Shown here: positions 16,913 to 24,114 of the stretch, piece by piece
Position numbering within the stretch: the first letter of the stretch is position 1
Layout: each line of letters starts with the position of its first letter
Source of the DNA: Clostridia bacterium
GTDB lineage: Bacteria > Bacillota > Clostridia > Oscillospirales > RGIG8002
DNA length: 49,944 nucleotides
Assembly (NCBI GenBank): GCA_017620395.1
Contig: JAFZQJ010000022.1
Location: 136,977-186,920, forward strand
Direction: 5' to 3'
The notes under the pieces: model-generated
Told to the model about the DNA's origin: nothing
What the model saw: the letters and a program-made list of their open reading frames with translations, nothing else
Database searches by the model: none
Program-made: the position numbers and the translations under genes

Positions 16913-16916
16913 CGGC

Positions 16917-17438
16917 ATGAAGAACGGCGTTAAGAAACTGACGGTCTGCGGACTGATGACCGCGCTCTGTCTGATACTGGGATATATCGAGCACCTGCTT
17001 CCCCTCTCGCTGCTGATACCGCTGCCGGGGATCAAGCTCGGGCTCTCTAATATCGCGCTGCTGGTGCTGCTGCTGAAGTACGGGCCGGCTTACGCCTACG
17101 GCGTTACGGCGCTGAAATGCACGCTCTCGGCACTGCTTTTCGGTTCGGTCACATCGCTCGCGTTTTCGCTGACGGGCGGACTGCTCGCTATGACGGCAAT
17201 GTGGCTGCTGACGGCGGCGTTCAAGGAGAAGCTCTCCGTCTTCGGAGTCAGCGTCGCCGGCGCGGTTATGCACAACGTCGGGCAGCTCGCCGCGGCGTCG
17301 GTCTTCATGAGCTCGGCGGCGGTGTTTTCGTACCTGCCGCTGCTCGCCCTCGCCGGAACCGTGACCGGCCTCGCCACCGCCGCAGTCACCTCCCGCGCCC
17401 TGCACCTGACGGGGTACGATAAGGAACAGGAAGCGTAA
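16917..17438 (+). CDS. Gx transporter family protein (heptaprenyl diphosphate synthase component I-like)
   Basis: 173 residues with about five hydrophobic segments. The region MTALCLILGYIEHLLP...PGIKLGLSNIALLVLLL, with its PGxKLGLxN signature, is diagnostic of the family once named heptaprenyl diphosphate synthase component I and now Gx transporter. The protein is wholly membrane-embedded, and an isoprenoid-synthase activity is doubtful. It follows the NusG-II gene after 4 nt, with GGGGTG as ribosome site. The neighbours suggest a role in flavin- or quinone-linked extracytosolic electron transfer. Confidence 0.88.
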   Translation: MKNGVKKLTVCGLMTALCLILGYIEHLLPLSLLIPLPGIKLGLSNIALLVLLLKYGPAYAYGVTALKCTLSALLFGSVTSLAFSLTGGLLAMTAMWLLTAAFKEKLSVFGVSVAGAVMHNVGQLAAASVFMSSAAVFSYLPLLALAGTVTGLATAAVTSRALHLTGYDKEQEA

Positions 17439-17450
17439 ACCGCTCATAAT

Positions 17451-17493
17451 AAACGAACAGCGCGGCAGACACCTGCCGCGCTGTTCGTTTTTT
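17451..17493. terminator. Strong intrinsic terminator after the apbE operon
   Basis: A perfect 18-bp stem (AAACGAACAGCGCGGCAG with its complement), loop ACAC and a T-run. It is usable in both directions, serving the converging ThuA-like gene as well. Confidence 0.92.
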
Positions 17494-17533
17494 CATATTT
17501 ATTCAACGTGAAGAATCAGACCGCGGAAAAGCG

Positions 17534-18268
17534 TCACTCGCCGAAGCCCGTTTTATGCGCCTTCGGCGGATTGGGACAATCCATGCAGTTCTCGCAGCGG
17601 TATACCGGAGCCGCCCAGCGGACCGCGTTCAGCAGCACCTTCCGGACGTCCGCGTTTTTATAGGTCGGGTAGGTTTCGTGCCCCGGCTGGAAGTAGAACA
17701 CCTTGCCGTTGCCGCGCTGCCACGTGCAGCCGGAACGGAACGCCTCGCCGCCGGTGAACCAGCCGACGAAAACCGTTTCATCCGGCGCGGGGATACCGAA
17801 CGGCTCGCCGTAGGTCTCCTCCGCCGGCAGCTCGAAATACGCGCCCAGCCCCTGCGCGATCGGATGGCCCGGCGCGGAGACCCAGACGCGCTCCAGGTCG
17901 TCGCTCTCGCGCCAGATGAGCGAGCAAGAAGTGCCCATAAGCCGCATGAAGGGCTTGGCTTTGTGCGCGGAGTGAAGGAACACCGCTCCCATGCCGCTCA
18001 GCACTTCTTCCTGTACCAGCGCGGCGATCTCCTCCGGCACGTCGCCGTGCGCCACGTGTCCCCACCACACGAGCACGTCGGTATTGCGCAGGCGTTCGCG
18101 GGTGATCTCGTTTACGGTTTCAAGCGTTACGGTATCGGCGGTCAGATCGGGCTGCGCGTTGAACAGCGCCGCCAGCTCGGCGTGGATGCCGTTCGGGTAG
18201 ATATCGTGCGCGCGGCACGCGGGATCCTTCTCGTGCAGGAATTCGTTATAGATGAGTATGCGGAGCAT
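17534..18268 (-). CDS. ThuA-like trehalose utilization domain protein
   Basis: 244 residues. The class I glutamine-amidotransferase-like ThuA fold is indicated by RILIYNEFLHE, LVWWGHVAHGDVPEEIAALV, GMGAVFLHSAHKAKPFMRLMGT and GKVFYFQPGHETYPTY. ThuA-like proteins occur in sugar-utilisation clusters, but no sugar gene is adjacent here and the substrate is unknown. Three cysteines near the C-terminus (CENCMDCPN) could bind a metal. The ATG at 18268 has GAGGTG upstream; the open frame extends to 18349 without a ribosome site. It is a single gene with its own promoter. Confidence 0.85.
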   Translation of the reverse strand: MLRILIYNEFLHEKDPACRAHDIYPNGIHAELAALFNAQPDLTADTVTLETVNEITRERLRNTDVLVWWGHVAHGDVPEEIAALVQEEVLSGMGAVFLHSAHKAKPFMRLMGTSCSLIWRESDDLERVWVSAPGHPIAQGLGAYFELPAEETYGEPFGIPAPDETVFVGWFTGGEAFRSGCTWQRGNGKVFYFQPGHETYPTYKNADVRKVLLNAVRWAAPVYRCENCMDCPNPPKAHKTGFGE

Positions 18269-18320
18269 GCGGAACACCTCGTTCGATCTGTGATTTGCCG
18301 GTTTCCGGCGGGACAACCGT

Positions 18321-18349
18321 ATTATACGCCTCCCGCGCGCGTTTTGCAA
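18321..18349 (-). promoter_or_regulatory. sigma-A promoter of the ThuA-like gene
   Basis: On the minus strand TTGCAA (18349-18344), 17 bp, TATAAT (18326-18321), about 53 bp upstream of the ATG. Confidence 0.65.
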
Positions 18350-18406
18350 GAGTTTGACGGCTTTTCAGGCGTATGCGATGAACAATTACGTACGTGCGGC
18401 GAAGGT

Positions 18407-19198
18407 TCAAAGTCCGTCCGCGAGACCGGCGGAGCAGCGGAGGATCGCAAGCGCGTCGTAGACGGTTATTTTACCGTCGCCGTCCGTGTCGCAGCAGGCA
18501 AGTAACTCGGGCGTTTCAAACGTCAGCTTCGCCGCGGCGCGGAGAGCTATGAGCGCGTCCGAGACGGTCGTTTCGCCGTCCGCGTCGGGATCGCCGTTCG
18601 CTTTGTCGATAACGACGCAGGGCAAGCCGTTTTCCGCGGCGTATCCGGCGGCGTAAGCGCCCGCTCTCGTATAGACCGCAAAGAAGCTGTCGTTTCTGAA
18701 CGCGTTTGCGCTTATATCGGTCACGCTCGCCGGGATGAACACGCTTCTTAGTCCGGTGCAGTAGCCGAACGCGAAGGACGATACCGTTACCGCGCCGCCG
18801 CGGATGACGACGCTCTCAAGTCCGGAGCAGTTTCTGAAGGCGTTTGACTTTATCACCGCGACGCTGCCGGATATGAGGACGTTCCGAAGGCCGTCGCAGT
18901 CATAGAAAGCGTACTCCCCCACGCTCGCAACGCCGTCGGATATGACGGCGCGTTCGACTTCGAGCTTCGCCCACGGCGCGGTATCCTTCTGCGCTCCGTA
19001 GTCGTACATTTCGCCCTCGCCGCTTATCGTAAGCGTGCCGTCTTTCAGCGTCCAGGTAAGGCGCTCGCCGCAGACGCCGCTTTCGGCCGCGACCGCGGAA
19101 GCGTGCATCCGCGCAGGCAGCGCGAACAGGACCGCAGCGACTATAAGCGCCACTGTCCTTACGGCTGTACGGGCAAATACAGACGCCGACAGCTTCAT
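18407..19198 (-). CDS. Secreted leucine-rich-repeat protein with C-terminal type I dockerin
   Basis: 263 residues. A signal peptide (about 1-38; VALIVAAVLFALPARMHASA) is followed by a short domain (LTWTLKDGTLTISGEGEMYDY) seen in many BspA-type proteins. LRR_5 repeats of the type GVASVGEYAFYDCDGLRNVLI / SVAVIKSNAFRNCSGLESV follow at about 75-175. The last 65 residues are a dockerin: DPDADGETTVSDALIALRAA and DTDGDGKITVYDALAILRCS, two calcium loops each followed by a helix. The protein is expected outside the cell, held by a cohesin; the 29041-30015 product has a cohesin-like domain. It is a single gene with its own promoter. Confidence 0.88.
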   Translation of the reverse strand: MKLSASVFARTAVRTVALIVAAVLFALPARMHASAVAAESGVCGERLTWTLKDGTLTISGEGEMYDYGAQKDTAPWAKLEVERAVISDGVASVGEYAFYDCDGLRNVLISGSVAVIKSNAFRNCSGLESVVIRGGAVTVSSFAFGYCTGLRSVFIPASVTDISANAFRNDSFFAVYTRAGAYAAGYAAENGLPCVVIDKANGDPDADGETTVSDALIALRAAAKLTFETPELLACCDTDGDGKITVYDALAILRCSAGLADGL

Positions 19199-19245
19199 CG
19201 CAACACCCTCCGATACGTTTAATCTCTTTGGTATCTAATATGTGA

Positions 19246-19274
19246 ATTATATGCTTTTTGCAGATATGTGTCAA
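19246..19274 (-). promoter_or_regulatory. sigma-A promoter of the LRR-dockerin gene
   Basis: On the minus strand perfect TTGACA (19274-19269), 17 bp and perfect TATAAT (19251-19246), about 48 bp before the ATG. Confidence 0.8.
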
Positions 19275-19317
19275 GGATAATTTACTACAACAAATGAATA
19301 TCGCAAAACGACGCATT

Positions 19318-19345
19318 GAAAAGGGGCGAAGTATGCTTCGCCCCT
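19318..19345 (-). terminator. Terminator after the 154-residue membrane protein
   Basis: A 10-bp stem AGGGGCGAAG / CTTCGCCCCT, 4-nt loop and a short T4 run on the minus strand, 45 bp after the stop at 19390. Confidence 0.75.
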
Positions 19346-19389
19346 GTCTGTAATGATTTCTGAGTGCAATTTTTCAAGCAGCCCGAGGC

Positions 19390-19854
19390 TCACGCTTCCC
19401 TTTTCTCCGCCAGATAATCCGACATAAAGCTTTGCGAAGCTTCCCGCGCGACCGCGTCGCCGCTTACGGGCGCGGTGGTTTTGAAAAGAGAAATTATCTC
19501 GATAACGAACGCCGCGAGGAAAACGGCGTTCCAAATCACGAACCGAACGACGCCCGACACCGTACCGCAGAAAATGAAAAGCGGGACCAATGCGGCGACG
19601 AGGATGAGTTTGATCACATTAAACGCGCTTCTGCGCCGTATGACCGCCAGAACTCCCTCTGTGAGATAGTTCAATATCACGGGTATAGCAACTATAATCG
19701 CGTATATCCACAGTCCGCCGGACGTTCCGAGACCGTAGTCCGAATGATCGCCGTAAGTCAACAAAGCCGTTACGGTGAGCGCATAATAAACCAGATGGAG
19801 AATCAGTCCTATCCACAGCAAAAACTTGTTGCCGGATACGTATGTCCGCTTCAT
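19390..19854 (-). CDS. Integral membrane protein, unknown function
   Basis: 154 residues from the ATG at 19854, which has GAGGTGG upstream. About four membrane segments are visible (about 9-31, 45-66, 75-98 and 102-125; for example WIYAIIVAIPVILNYLTEGV), followed by a soluble tail of about 25 residues. I recognise no family. It is a single gene with a promoter and terminator of its own, just upstream of the hairpin array at 19970. Confidence 0.8.
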   Translation of the reverse strand: MKRTYVSGNKFLLWIGLILHLVYYALTVTALLTYGDHSDYGLGTSGGLWIYAIIVAIPVILNYLTEGVLAVIRRRSAFNVIKLILVAALVPLFIFCGTVSGVVRFVIWNAVFLAAFVIEIISLFKTTAPVSGDAVAREASQSFMSDYLAEKREA

Positions 19855-19902
19855 AGTTACCACCTCGCTGTTTGTATTATAGCACGTCCGCCTCTTGTTA
19901 TA

Positions 19903-19932
19903 ATTATAGCAGATATATCGGGGTTTTGTCAA
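19903..19932 (-). promoter_or_regulatory. sigma-A promoter of the 154-residue membrane protein
   Basis: On the minus strand TTGACA (19932-19927), 18 bp, TATAAT (19908-19903). A second TATAAT lies nearer the gene (19881-19876), so tandem starts are possible. Confidence 0.6.
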
Positions 19933-19969
19933 GAAATACTAACGATAGTAAAGCAATAGTAGCGAATAA

Positions 19970-20143
19970 ATGATATATCGCCTCACGGCGATACGATATA
20001 CGGCTTCGCCGTATGATATGTTTGCGCCGGCGCAAACATGATATAATATCCGTTCCTTAATACGCCGCAGGCGTATATCATCCGCGCGAGCGGATATCAT
20101 ATGCGGAGCATATATCATCCATTCCGCAAGGAACGGATATCAT
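19970..20143 (-). repeat. Hairpin array A with ATGATAT / ATATCAT linkers, beside tRNA-Cys
   Basis: Read away from tRNA-Cys, the array has ATGATAT linkers between short palindromes (ATGC-TCC-GCAT; CCGC-TCGC-GCGG; ACGCC-TGC-GGCGT), then the junction GGAACGGATATTATATCA. After it come palindromes joined by the inverted linker ATATCAT (GTTTGCGCC-GGCGCAAAC; ACGGC-GAA-GCCGT). CCGTTCC at the start can pair with GGAACGG at the junction. It begins directly after the tRNA-Cys terminator hairpin and has the same order of parts as array B (39351-39523), while most palindrome arms differ. It contains no gene. Confidence 0.8.
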
Positions 20144-20179
20144 TGCAAAAGAGCGATGCTATCGCATCGCTCTTTTGCA
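20144..20179 (-). terminator. Perfect hairpin abutting the 3' end of tRNA-Cys
   Basis: A 16-bp perfect stem with a 4-nt loop, outer bases TGCAAAAG / CTTTTGCA. It starts at the base after the tRNA CCA and probably ends the tRNA operon transcript. The hairpin after tRNA-Arg (39315-39350) has the same outer bases and the same 16-4-16 size but different inner arms. Confidence 0.8.
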
Positions 20180-20253
20180 TGGAGGCACCACCCAGACTCG
20201 AACTGGGGGTAAAGGCTTTGCAGGCCTCTGCCTTACCACTTGGCTATGGTGCC
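20180..20253 (-). tRNA. tRNA-Cys (anticodon GCA)
   Basis: A 74-nt cloverleaf with acceptor GGCACCA / TGGTGCC, discriminator T, encoded CCA, anticodon loop CTGCAAA and T loop TTCGAGT. It is the last tRNA of a five-gene operon. Confidence 0.95.
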
Positions 20254-20310
20254 GTGTCTCGGGAACCTCCCGAAACAAAACGCTTAAATACCGAAATATT
20301 TAAGCGTCCT

Positions 20311-20386
20311 TGGAGCGGATTACGAGACTCGAACTCGCTACCTCCACCTTGGCAAGGTGGCGCTCTACCGGATGAGCTAAATCCGC
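20311..20386 (-). tRNA. tRNA-Gly (anticodon GCC)
   Basis: A 76-nt cloverleaf with acceptor GCGGATT / AATCCGC, discriminator T, encoded CCA, anticodon stem CCACC / GGTGG and loop TTGCCAA. A 10-bp hairpin (CGCTTAAATA...TATTTAAGCG) lies between it and tRNA-Cys. Confidence 0.95.
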
Positions 20387-20422
20387 AGATATGAATATGT
20401 CCACGAAATGAATCGGTATAGG

Positions 20423-20498
<76 letters not shown>

Positions 20499-20503
20499 AA
20501 ATG

Positions 20504-20580
20504 TGGCGACGCTGACGGGACTCGAACCCGTGACCTCTAGCGTGACAGGCTAGCGTTCTAACCAGCTGAACTACAGCGCC
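20504..20580 (-). tRNA. tRNA-Asp (anticodon GTC)
   Basis: A 77-nt cloverleaf with acceptor GGCGCTG, discriminator G, encoded CCA, anticodon stem CTAGC / GCTAG and loop CTGTCAC. Confidence 0.95.
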
Positions 20581-20643
20581 GTATTACCTGTTGTCAACGG
20601 CTACGATCACGCCGATCGCGGAACGGTTCAACAACATAATTTC

Positions 20644-20719
20644 TGGTGGGAACAACAGGGCTCGAACCTGTGACCCCTTGCTTGTAAGGCAAGTGCTCTC
20701 CCAGCTGAGCTATGCTCCC
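20644..20719 (-). tRNA. tRNA-Val (anticodon TAC)
   Basis: A 76-nt cloverleaf with acceptor GGGAGCA, discriminator A, encoded CCA, anticodon stem CTTGC / GCAAG and loop CTTACAA. It is the first tRNA of the operon. Confidence 0.95.
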
Positions 20720-20764
20720 GCGATCGCACAGGCGGAAACCGCCTTTTTTTCGTGCCGCTTGACT

Positions 20765-20793
20765 ATTATATTACAACACTCCCCCGATGTCAA
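20765..20793 (-). promoter_or_regulatory. sigma-A promoter of the tRNA operon
   Basis: On the minus strand perfect TTGACA (20793-20788), 17 bp and perfect TATAAT (20770-20765), about 45 bp upstream of tRNA-Val. A small AGGCGG / CCGCCT hairpin with a plus-strand T-run (20729-20751) lies between. Confidence 0.85.
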
Positions 20794-20859
20794 GAACAAA
20801 TTTCAGAAAATCGCAATTTTTTTTGCGCCCCCGCATAAAATGCTTTTGGAGGTGCGATT

Positions 20860-21066
20860 ATGGACATAAAAGACTATGCCGATTCGATCGGCGACAGCGA
20901 CAAAGCGGCGGCCGCAGAGAAGGCGAAGGCGCTCGCCTCTTCCCTCTCCGAAGCTGAAATCGAGGCGATAAAGAAATGCGCCGCGAAGGCCGGAAGCGTC
21001 AATGAGTTATTCTCCGATCCGGAGTTCCGCAGGATAATCGGGCGCAGAGGCGGCGACGGCGAATGA
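20860..21066 (+). CDS. Small hypothetical protein, first of a three-gene set
   Basis: 68 residues, acidic and helical (DKAAAAEKAKALASSLSEAE), with no membrane segment and no recognised motif. The ribosome site GGAGGTGCGATT before the ATG is strong, and its stop overlaps the next gene (ATGA). Upstream, CATAAAAT resembles a sigma-E-type -10, but I cannot confirm a -35. The position next to ypeB may hint at a sporulation link (inference). Confidence 0.75.
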   Translation: MDIKDYADSIGDSDKAAAAEKAKALASSLSEAEIEAIKKCAAKAGSVNELFSDPEFRRIIGRRGGDGE

Positions 21067-21395
21067 GCGAATTCGACGACAAGCTCGCCCGCATACTGAA
21101 CGATCCGCAGGCGATGCGCGAGATAACGGAAATGGCGGCCGCGTTCCGCTCCGGCGGCAGCGGCGGCTCCGCCCCGCCCGAAAGCGAAACGGGAGAGCCC
21201 GGAATAGATCCGGATAAGCTCTCCCGCATTATGCGTATCGCCGGGCAGCTCGGCGGCGACGGAGGCGGCTCTTCCCTGCTATATGCTATAAAGCCGTATC
21301 TCAATCCGCGGCGGCAGGCGAAGTTCAACGACGCGCTATCCGTCATGCGTATGGCGCGGCTCATCCCTTACATCAAAAAGGAGGGACTGCTTTGA
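21063..21395 (+). CDS. Small hypothetical protein, second of a three-gene set
   Basis: 110 residues. The N-terminal helix (DKLARILNDPQAMREITEMA), a Gly/Ser/Pro-rich linker (about 30-50) and a C-terminal basic helical part (AIKPYLNPRRQAKFNDALS) suggest a soluble two-part adaptor. I recognise no family. It overlaps both neighbours by 4 nt, so the three products are probably made together. Confidence 0.75.
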   Translation: MSEFDDKLARILNDPQAMREITEMAAAFRSGGSGGSAPPESETGEPGIDPDKLSRIMRIAGQLGGDGGGSSLLYAIKPYLNPRRQAKFNDALSVMRMARLIPYIKKEGLL

Positions 21396-21625
21396 ACGGT
21401 CTTTCCGCGCTGCTCGGCGGCGCAGACAACCTCGACACATACCTGCTGCTGATACTCATTTTCATACTGCTGCGCTCGGGCGACGAAAGCGGCACGGTCT
21501 TCGCGCTCGGCTACCTGCTCTTCGCGGACGAAGGCGGCGCTCCCCTCGGCCCTATACCGTCAGCACGCCGTTATCCTCGTGAAGAAGTATCAAAACGTCC
21601 TCCTCCAGGAGACTGTCGGCGTTGA
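21392..21625 (+). CDS. Small membrane protein, third of a three-gene set
   Basis: 77 residues. One hydrophobic segment (about 16-27, YLLLILIFILL) is followed by a short loop and a second apolar stretch (VFALGYLLFADE). The last 25 residues are Pro/Arg-rich and are encoded antisense to the end of ypeB, a 74-bp overlap of convergent genes with no terminator between them. The true end may be as read, or a frameshift may have extended it. The ATGA overlap with the upstream gene supports the start. Confidence 0.65.
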   Translation: MNGLSALLGGADNLDTYLLLILIFILLRSGDESGTVFALGYLLFADEGGAPLGPIPSARRYPREEVSKRPPPGDCRR

Positions 21626-22904
21626 AGTATTCGAGGACCTCCGTGCCGTCCGCGGCTTTGCAGAGTATTTCGCGGCAGTATTTTTCACCGCCGCCGTCGG
21701 TGGGGATCACCGCGAGGCGTTCCTTCAGCGCGGACAGGCCCTCGCGCAGCTTCGCCCTCGCCTCCGCGGCGGTCGTCTTCGGCTCCGGCAGGTCGCGGGC
21801 GACGTGGTTCGTGATATAGGCGCGCGCGTCGAAGGTCACGACGCTCCCGTCCGCCATGGAGACGCCGACTTTTATCAGGTCCGGATAGCAGATCACGCCT
21901 CCGCTTTCGTAGGCGAAGTTTATCGTGCAGACGCCGTATTCGACGACGTAGTAGGTGCTCGTCATATCCTTATATCCAAACTTATCGAGGAACGCGGACG
22001 CCGCGACGGTCGCCGCTTCTACGGTAAGGCGCTCCTCCCCCGGCTCCGCGCCGTCCGTCATCGTCAGCAGGTGTCCGCCAGCCTTCGTGATCTCCGCGGA
22101 TTTTTCGCCGCAGTAGAAATAGTACGCCGGCAGTCTGCCGGTATTCTCGCCGCCGGAGGTCACGGCGGAAACGTCGGCTCCCATCGCGGAGGCGGCGAGC
22201 TTTTTCGCGCGCTCGGGCGTTACCTCGGTCTCGCGCTTCAGCATCGCGCTCTCCTTGTTAAGCGCGAAGTCGGAGTAAGGGCCGTCGTAGATCAGCGTCG
22301 GATAGTTCTCGAAGCCGTTCTCGACGTCCGCGAAGCCGCCGGAGATCGCGATCCCGTCGTTGTTTATGCCGGCGAGGAAGCCGTTGGCCTTTTTACTCAC
22401 CTCGGTCAGCATCACAGTCTTGTCCGAGACGGAGGCGACGAGCTCGTTAAGTCCGGCGTTGACCTTCGACGCGAGCTCGGAAAGCCGCGCAAGCGCCGTC
22501 GTTTCCTCGGCGGTCATCCTTTCGCCCGCGGCGACGCGTTCGGAAACGTAAAGCGCGTATTCCCCCGCCTGCGACAGAAACTTATTTACGTTGTCGAGCG
22601 AGGCCTCCGTGACCGGAAGCATACCGAGGTTCGCCTTCGCCGCACCCGCGTCGCGCCATATGCCGGAGGCGATCGTGCCGAGCATCGCCGGCGTGGAGGC
22701 GTATTTGCTCTTCTGCAGCAGCGTATCCATACTGCTGACGCTGGAGGAAAGGTCTGTCAGCGCGCGGCGGTAGCCGTTCTCGAGCTGTTCGCGGTAGTCG
22801 CACGCCAGCGAGTAGCCGGAGACCGCGAATCCGACCGCGACCAGCAGCGCCGCGGAAGCGTAGCTGATAATGCGGACGAGCGTCCGGCGCTTCATCTTAT
22901 TCAT
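21552..22904 (-). CDS. ypeB: Spore germination protein YpeB
   Basis: 450 residues, the usual family size. An N-terminal membrane anchor (about 9-30) is followed by the helical region YREQLENGYRRALTDLSSSVSSMDTLLQKSKYA, characteristic of YpeB, and then PepSY/YPEB-type domains (TPERAKKLAASAMG; TVEAATVAASAFLDKFGY; AEARAKLREGLSALKERLAVIP). In Bacillus, YpeB stabilises the cortex-lytic enzyme SleB in the spore and the two genes adjoin. Here no sleB is next to it; upstream lies divergent mnmA. AAAGGG 8 nt before the ATG supports the start. No clear sigma-A promoter is seen, as expected for a forespore gene. Confidence 0.92.
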   Translation of the reverse strand: MNKMKRRTLVRIISYASAALLVAVGFAVSGYSLACDYREQLENGYRRALTDLSSSVSSMDTLLQKSKYASTPAMLGTIASGIWRDAGAAKANLGMLPVTEASLDNVNKFLSQAGEYALYVSERVAAGERMTAEETTALARLSELASKVNAGLNELVASVSDKTVMLTEVSKKANGFLAGINNDGIAISGGFADVENGFENYPTLIYDGPYSDFALNKESAMLKRETEVTPERAKKLAASAMGADVSAVTSGGENTGRLPAYYFYCGEKSAEITKAGGHLLTMTDGAEPGEERLTVEAATVAASAFLDKFGYKDMTSTYYVVEYGVCTINFAYESGGVICYPDLIKVGVSMADGSVVTFDARAYITNHVARDLPEPKTTAAEARAKLREGLSALKERLAVIPTDGGGEKYCREILCKAADGTEVLEYFNADSLLEEDVLILLHEDNGVLTV

Positions 22905-22967
22905 AGAATCATCCCTTTTCGCTTTTTCTGTATTTTGCCGCGAAAACGGGGTTTTATGAATTATTGT

Positions 22968-22996
22968 TTGACATACGCGCCGCAGTTTGCTACAAT
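22968..22996 (+). promoter_or_regulatory. sigma-A promoter placed for a leaderless mnmA transcript
   Basis: Perfect TTGACA (22968-22973), 17 bp, TACAAT (22991-22996). Only AGCGGT separates the -10 from the ATG at 23003, so the expected start site falls on or within a base of the start codon. Confidence 0.8.
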
Positions 22997-23002
22997 AGCG
23001 GT

Positions 23003-24031
23003 ATGAAGATACTTGTCGCCATGAGCGGCGGCGTTGACAGCACCGCGGCCGCGCTCCTGCTGAAACGGCAGGGGCACGACGTCGCAGGAGCCACGCTCGA
23101 CCTGCTCCCCGAAAACGGAAATAAGCGCGATATCGAGGACGCCGCCGCCGCGGCGGCCGCCATCGGCATACCGCATTACGTCTTCGACCTGAAGGACGTC
23201 TTCGCGGAGAAGGTCATAGGGAACTTCTGCGCCGAATACGTCCGCGGCAGGACGCCCAACCCCTGCGTGCAGTGCAATATGTTCGTCAAGTTCGGCGCGA
23301 TGGCGCGGATGGCGGCGGAGCTTGGTTACGGCACGCTCGCGACCGGCCATTACGCGCGCGTCTGCCGCGAAAACGGCAGGTATTTCATCAGGCGCGCCTC
23401 CGACACGAAGAAGGATCAGAGTTACGTGCTCTACGGGCTCACGCAGGAGCAGCTCGCGCATGTCGTCTTCCCGCTCGCCGACATGACGAAGGAGGAGATC
23501 CGCGCGCTCGCCGCCGAGGCGGGGCTGAACGCCGCCACGCGCCGCGACAGTCAGGATATATGCTTCATCAAGGACGGCGACTACGCCGGTTACCTGCGCG
23601 AAAAGCAGGGCGTCGTACCCGCACCCGGCGACTTCGTCGACAAGGACGGAAACCCCCTCGGAAGGCATGAGGGAGTGATATATTACACCGTCGGACAGCG
23701 CAAGGGGCTCGGAGTGACCTTCGGCGAACCCCGTTACGTCATCGCAAAGAACGCGGTTGACAATACCGTTACGCTCGGCAAAGACGAAGACTTGTTCGTC
23801 AACGCCGTCCGCGTTCGTGAGCTGAAACTGCAGAAGCTCGCCGCGCTCGACTCCCCCGTCCGCGTGACCGCGAAAACGCGGTACGGTCAGCGCGAAACCC
23901 CCGCGCTCCTCTCCCCTGACGGAGACGGCGCGGCGCTGGTTTTCGACTCGCCGGTGCGCGCTCCCGCGCCCGGACAGTCCGCAGTCTTTTACGACGGCGA
24001 CGACGTCGTGGGCGGCGGGATAATAATCTGA
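23003..24031 (+). CDS. mnmA: tRNA-specific 2-thiouridylase MnmA
   Basis: 342 residues. It thiolates U34 of tRNA-Lys, -Glu and -Gln. The PP-loop is MSGGVDSTAAALLL; the first catalytic cysteine is in NPCVQCNMFVKFG and the second in DSQDICFIKDGDY. Other family motifs are ATGHYARV, KKDQSYVLYGL and GRHEGVIYYTVGQRKGLG. The start MKILVAMSGGVDS is canonical, yet no ribosome site precedes the ATG and the promoter -10 ends 6 nt before it. A leaderless mRNA is therefore predicted. It is a single gene, divergent from ypeB. Confidence 0.96.
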   Translation: MKILVAMSGGVDSTAAALLLKRQGHDVAGATLDLLPENGNKRDIEDAAAAAAAIGIPHYVFDLKDVFAEKVIGNFCAEYVRGRTPNPCVQCNMFVKFGAMARMAAELGYGTLATGHYARVCRENGRYFIRRASDTKKDQSYVLYGLTQEQLAHVVFPLADMTKEEIRALAAEAGLNAATRRDSQDICFIKDGDYAGYLREKQGVVPAPGDFVDKDGNPLGRHEGVIYYTVGQRKGLGVTFGEPRYVIAKNAVDNTVTLGKDEDLFVNAVRVRELKLQKLAALDSPVRVTAKTRYGQRETPALLSPDGDGAALVFDSPVRAPAPGQSAVFYDGDDVVGGGIII

Positions 24032-24060
24032 ATAAACGCGTAAAAAAGACCTCACGCGTA

Positions 24061-24096
24061 AAAACAGACCGCGGTCGTCTGACTGCGGTCTGTTTT
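24061..24096. terminator. Bidirectional terminator between mnmA and plsX
   Basis: A 12-bp stem AAAACAGACCGC / GCGGTCTGTTTT with a 12-nt loop and T-runs on both strands, serving the converging genes. Confidence 0.88.
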
Positions 24097-24114
24097 ATTA
24101 CGCTTTTTTCGCGG

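Noticed and set aside
20729..20751. Plus-strand terminator upstream of the 20860 gene
   Set aside because: The hairpin with a plus-strand T-run lies in the leader of the minus-strand tRNA operon and no plus-strand gene precedes it, so its role is unclear; not listed as a terminator.
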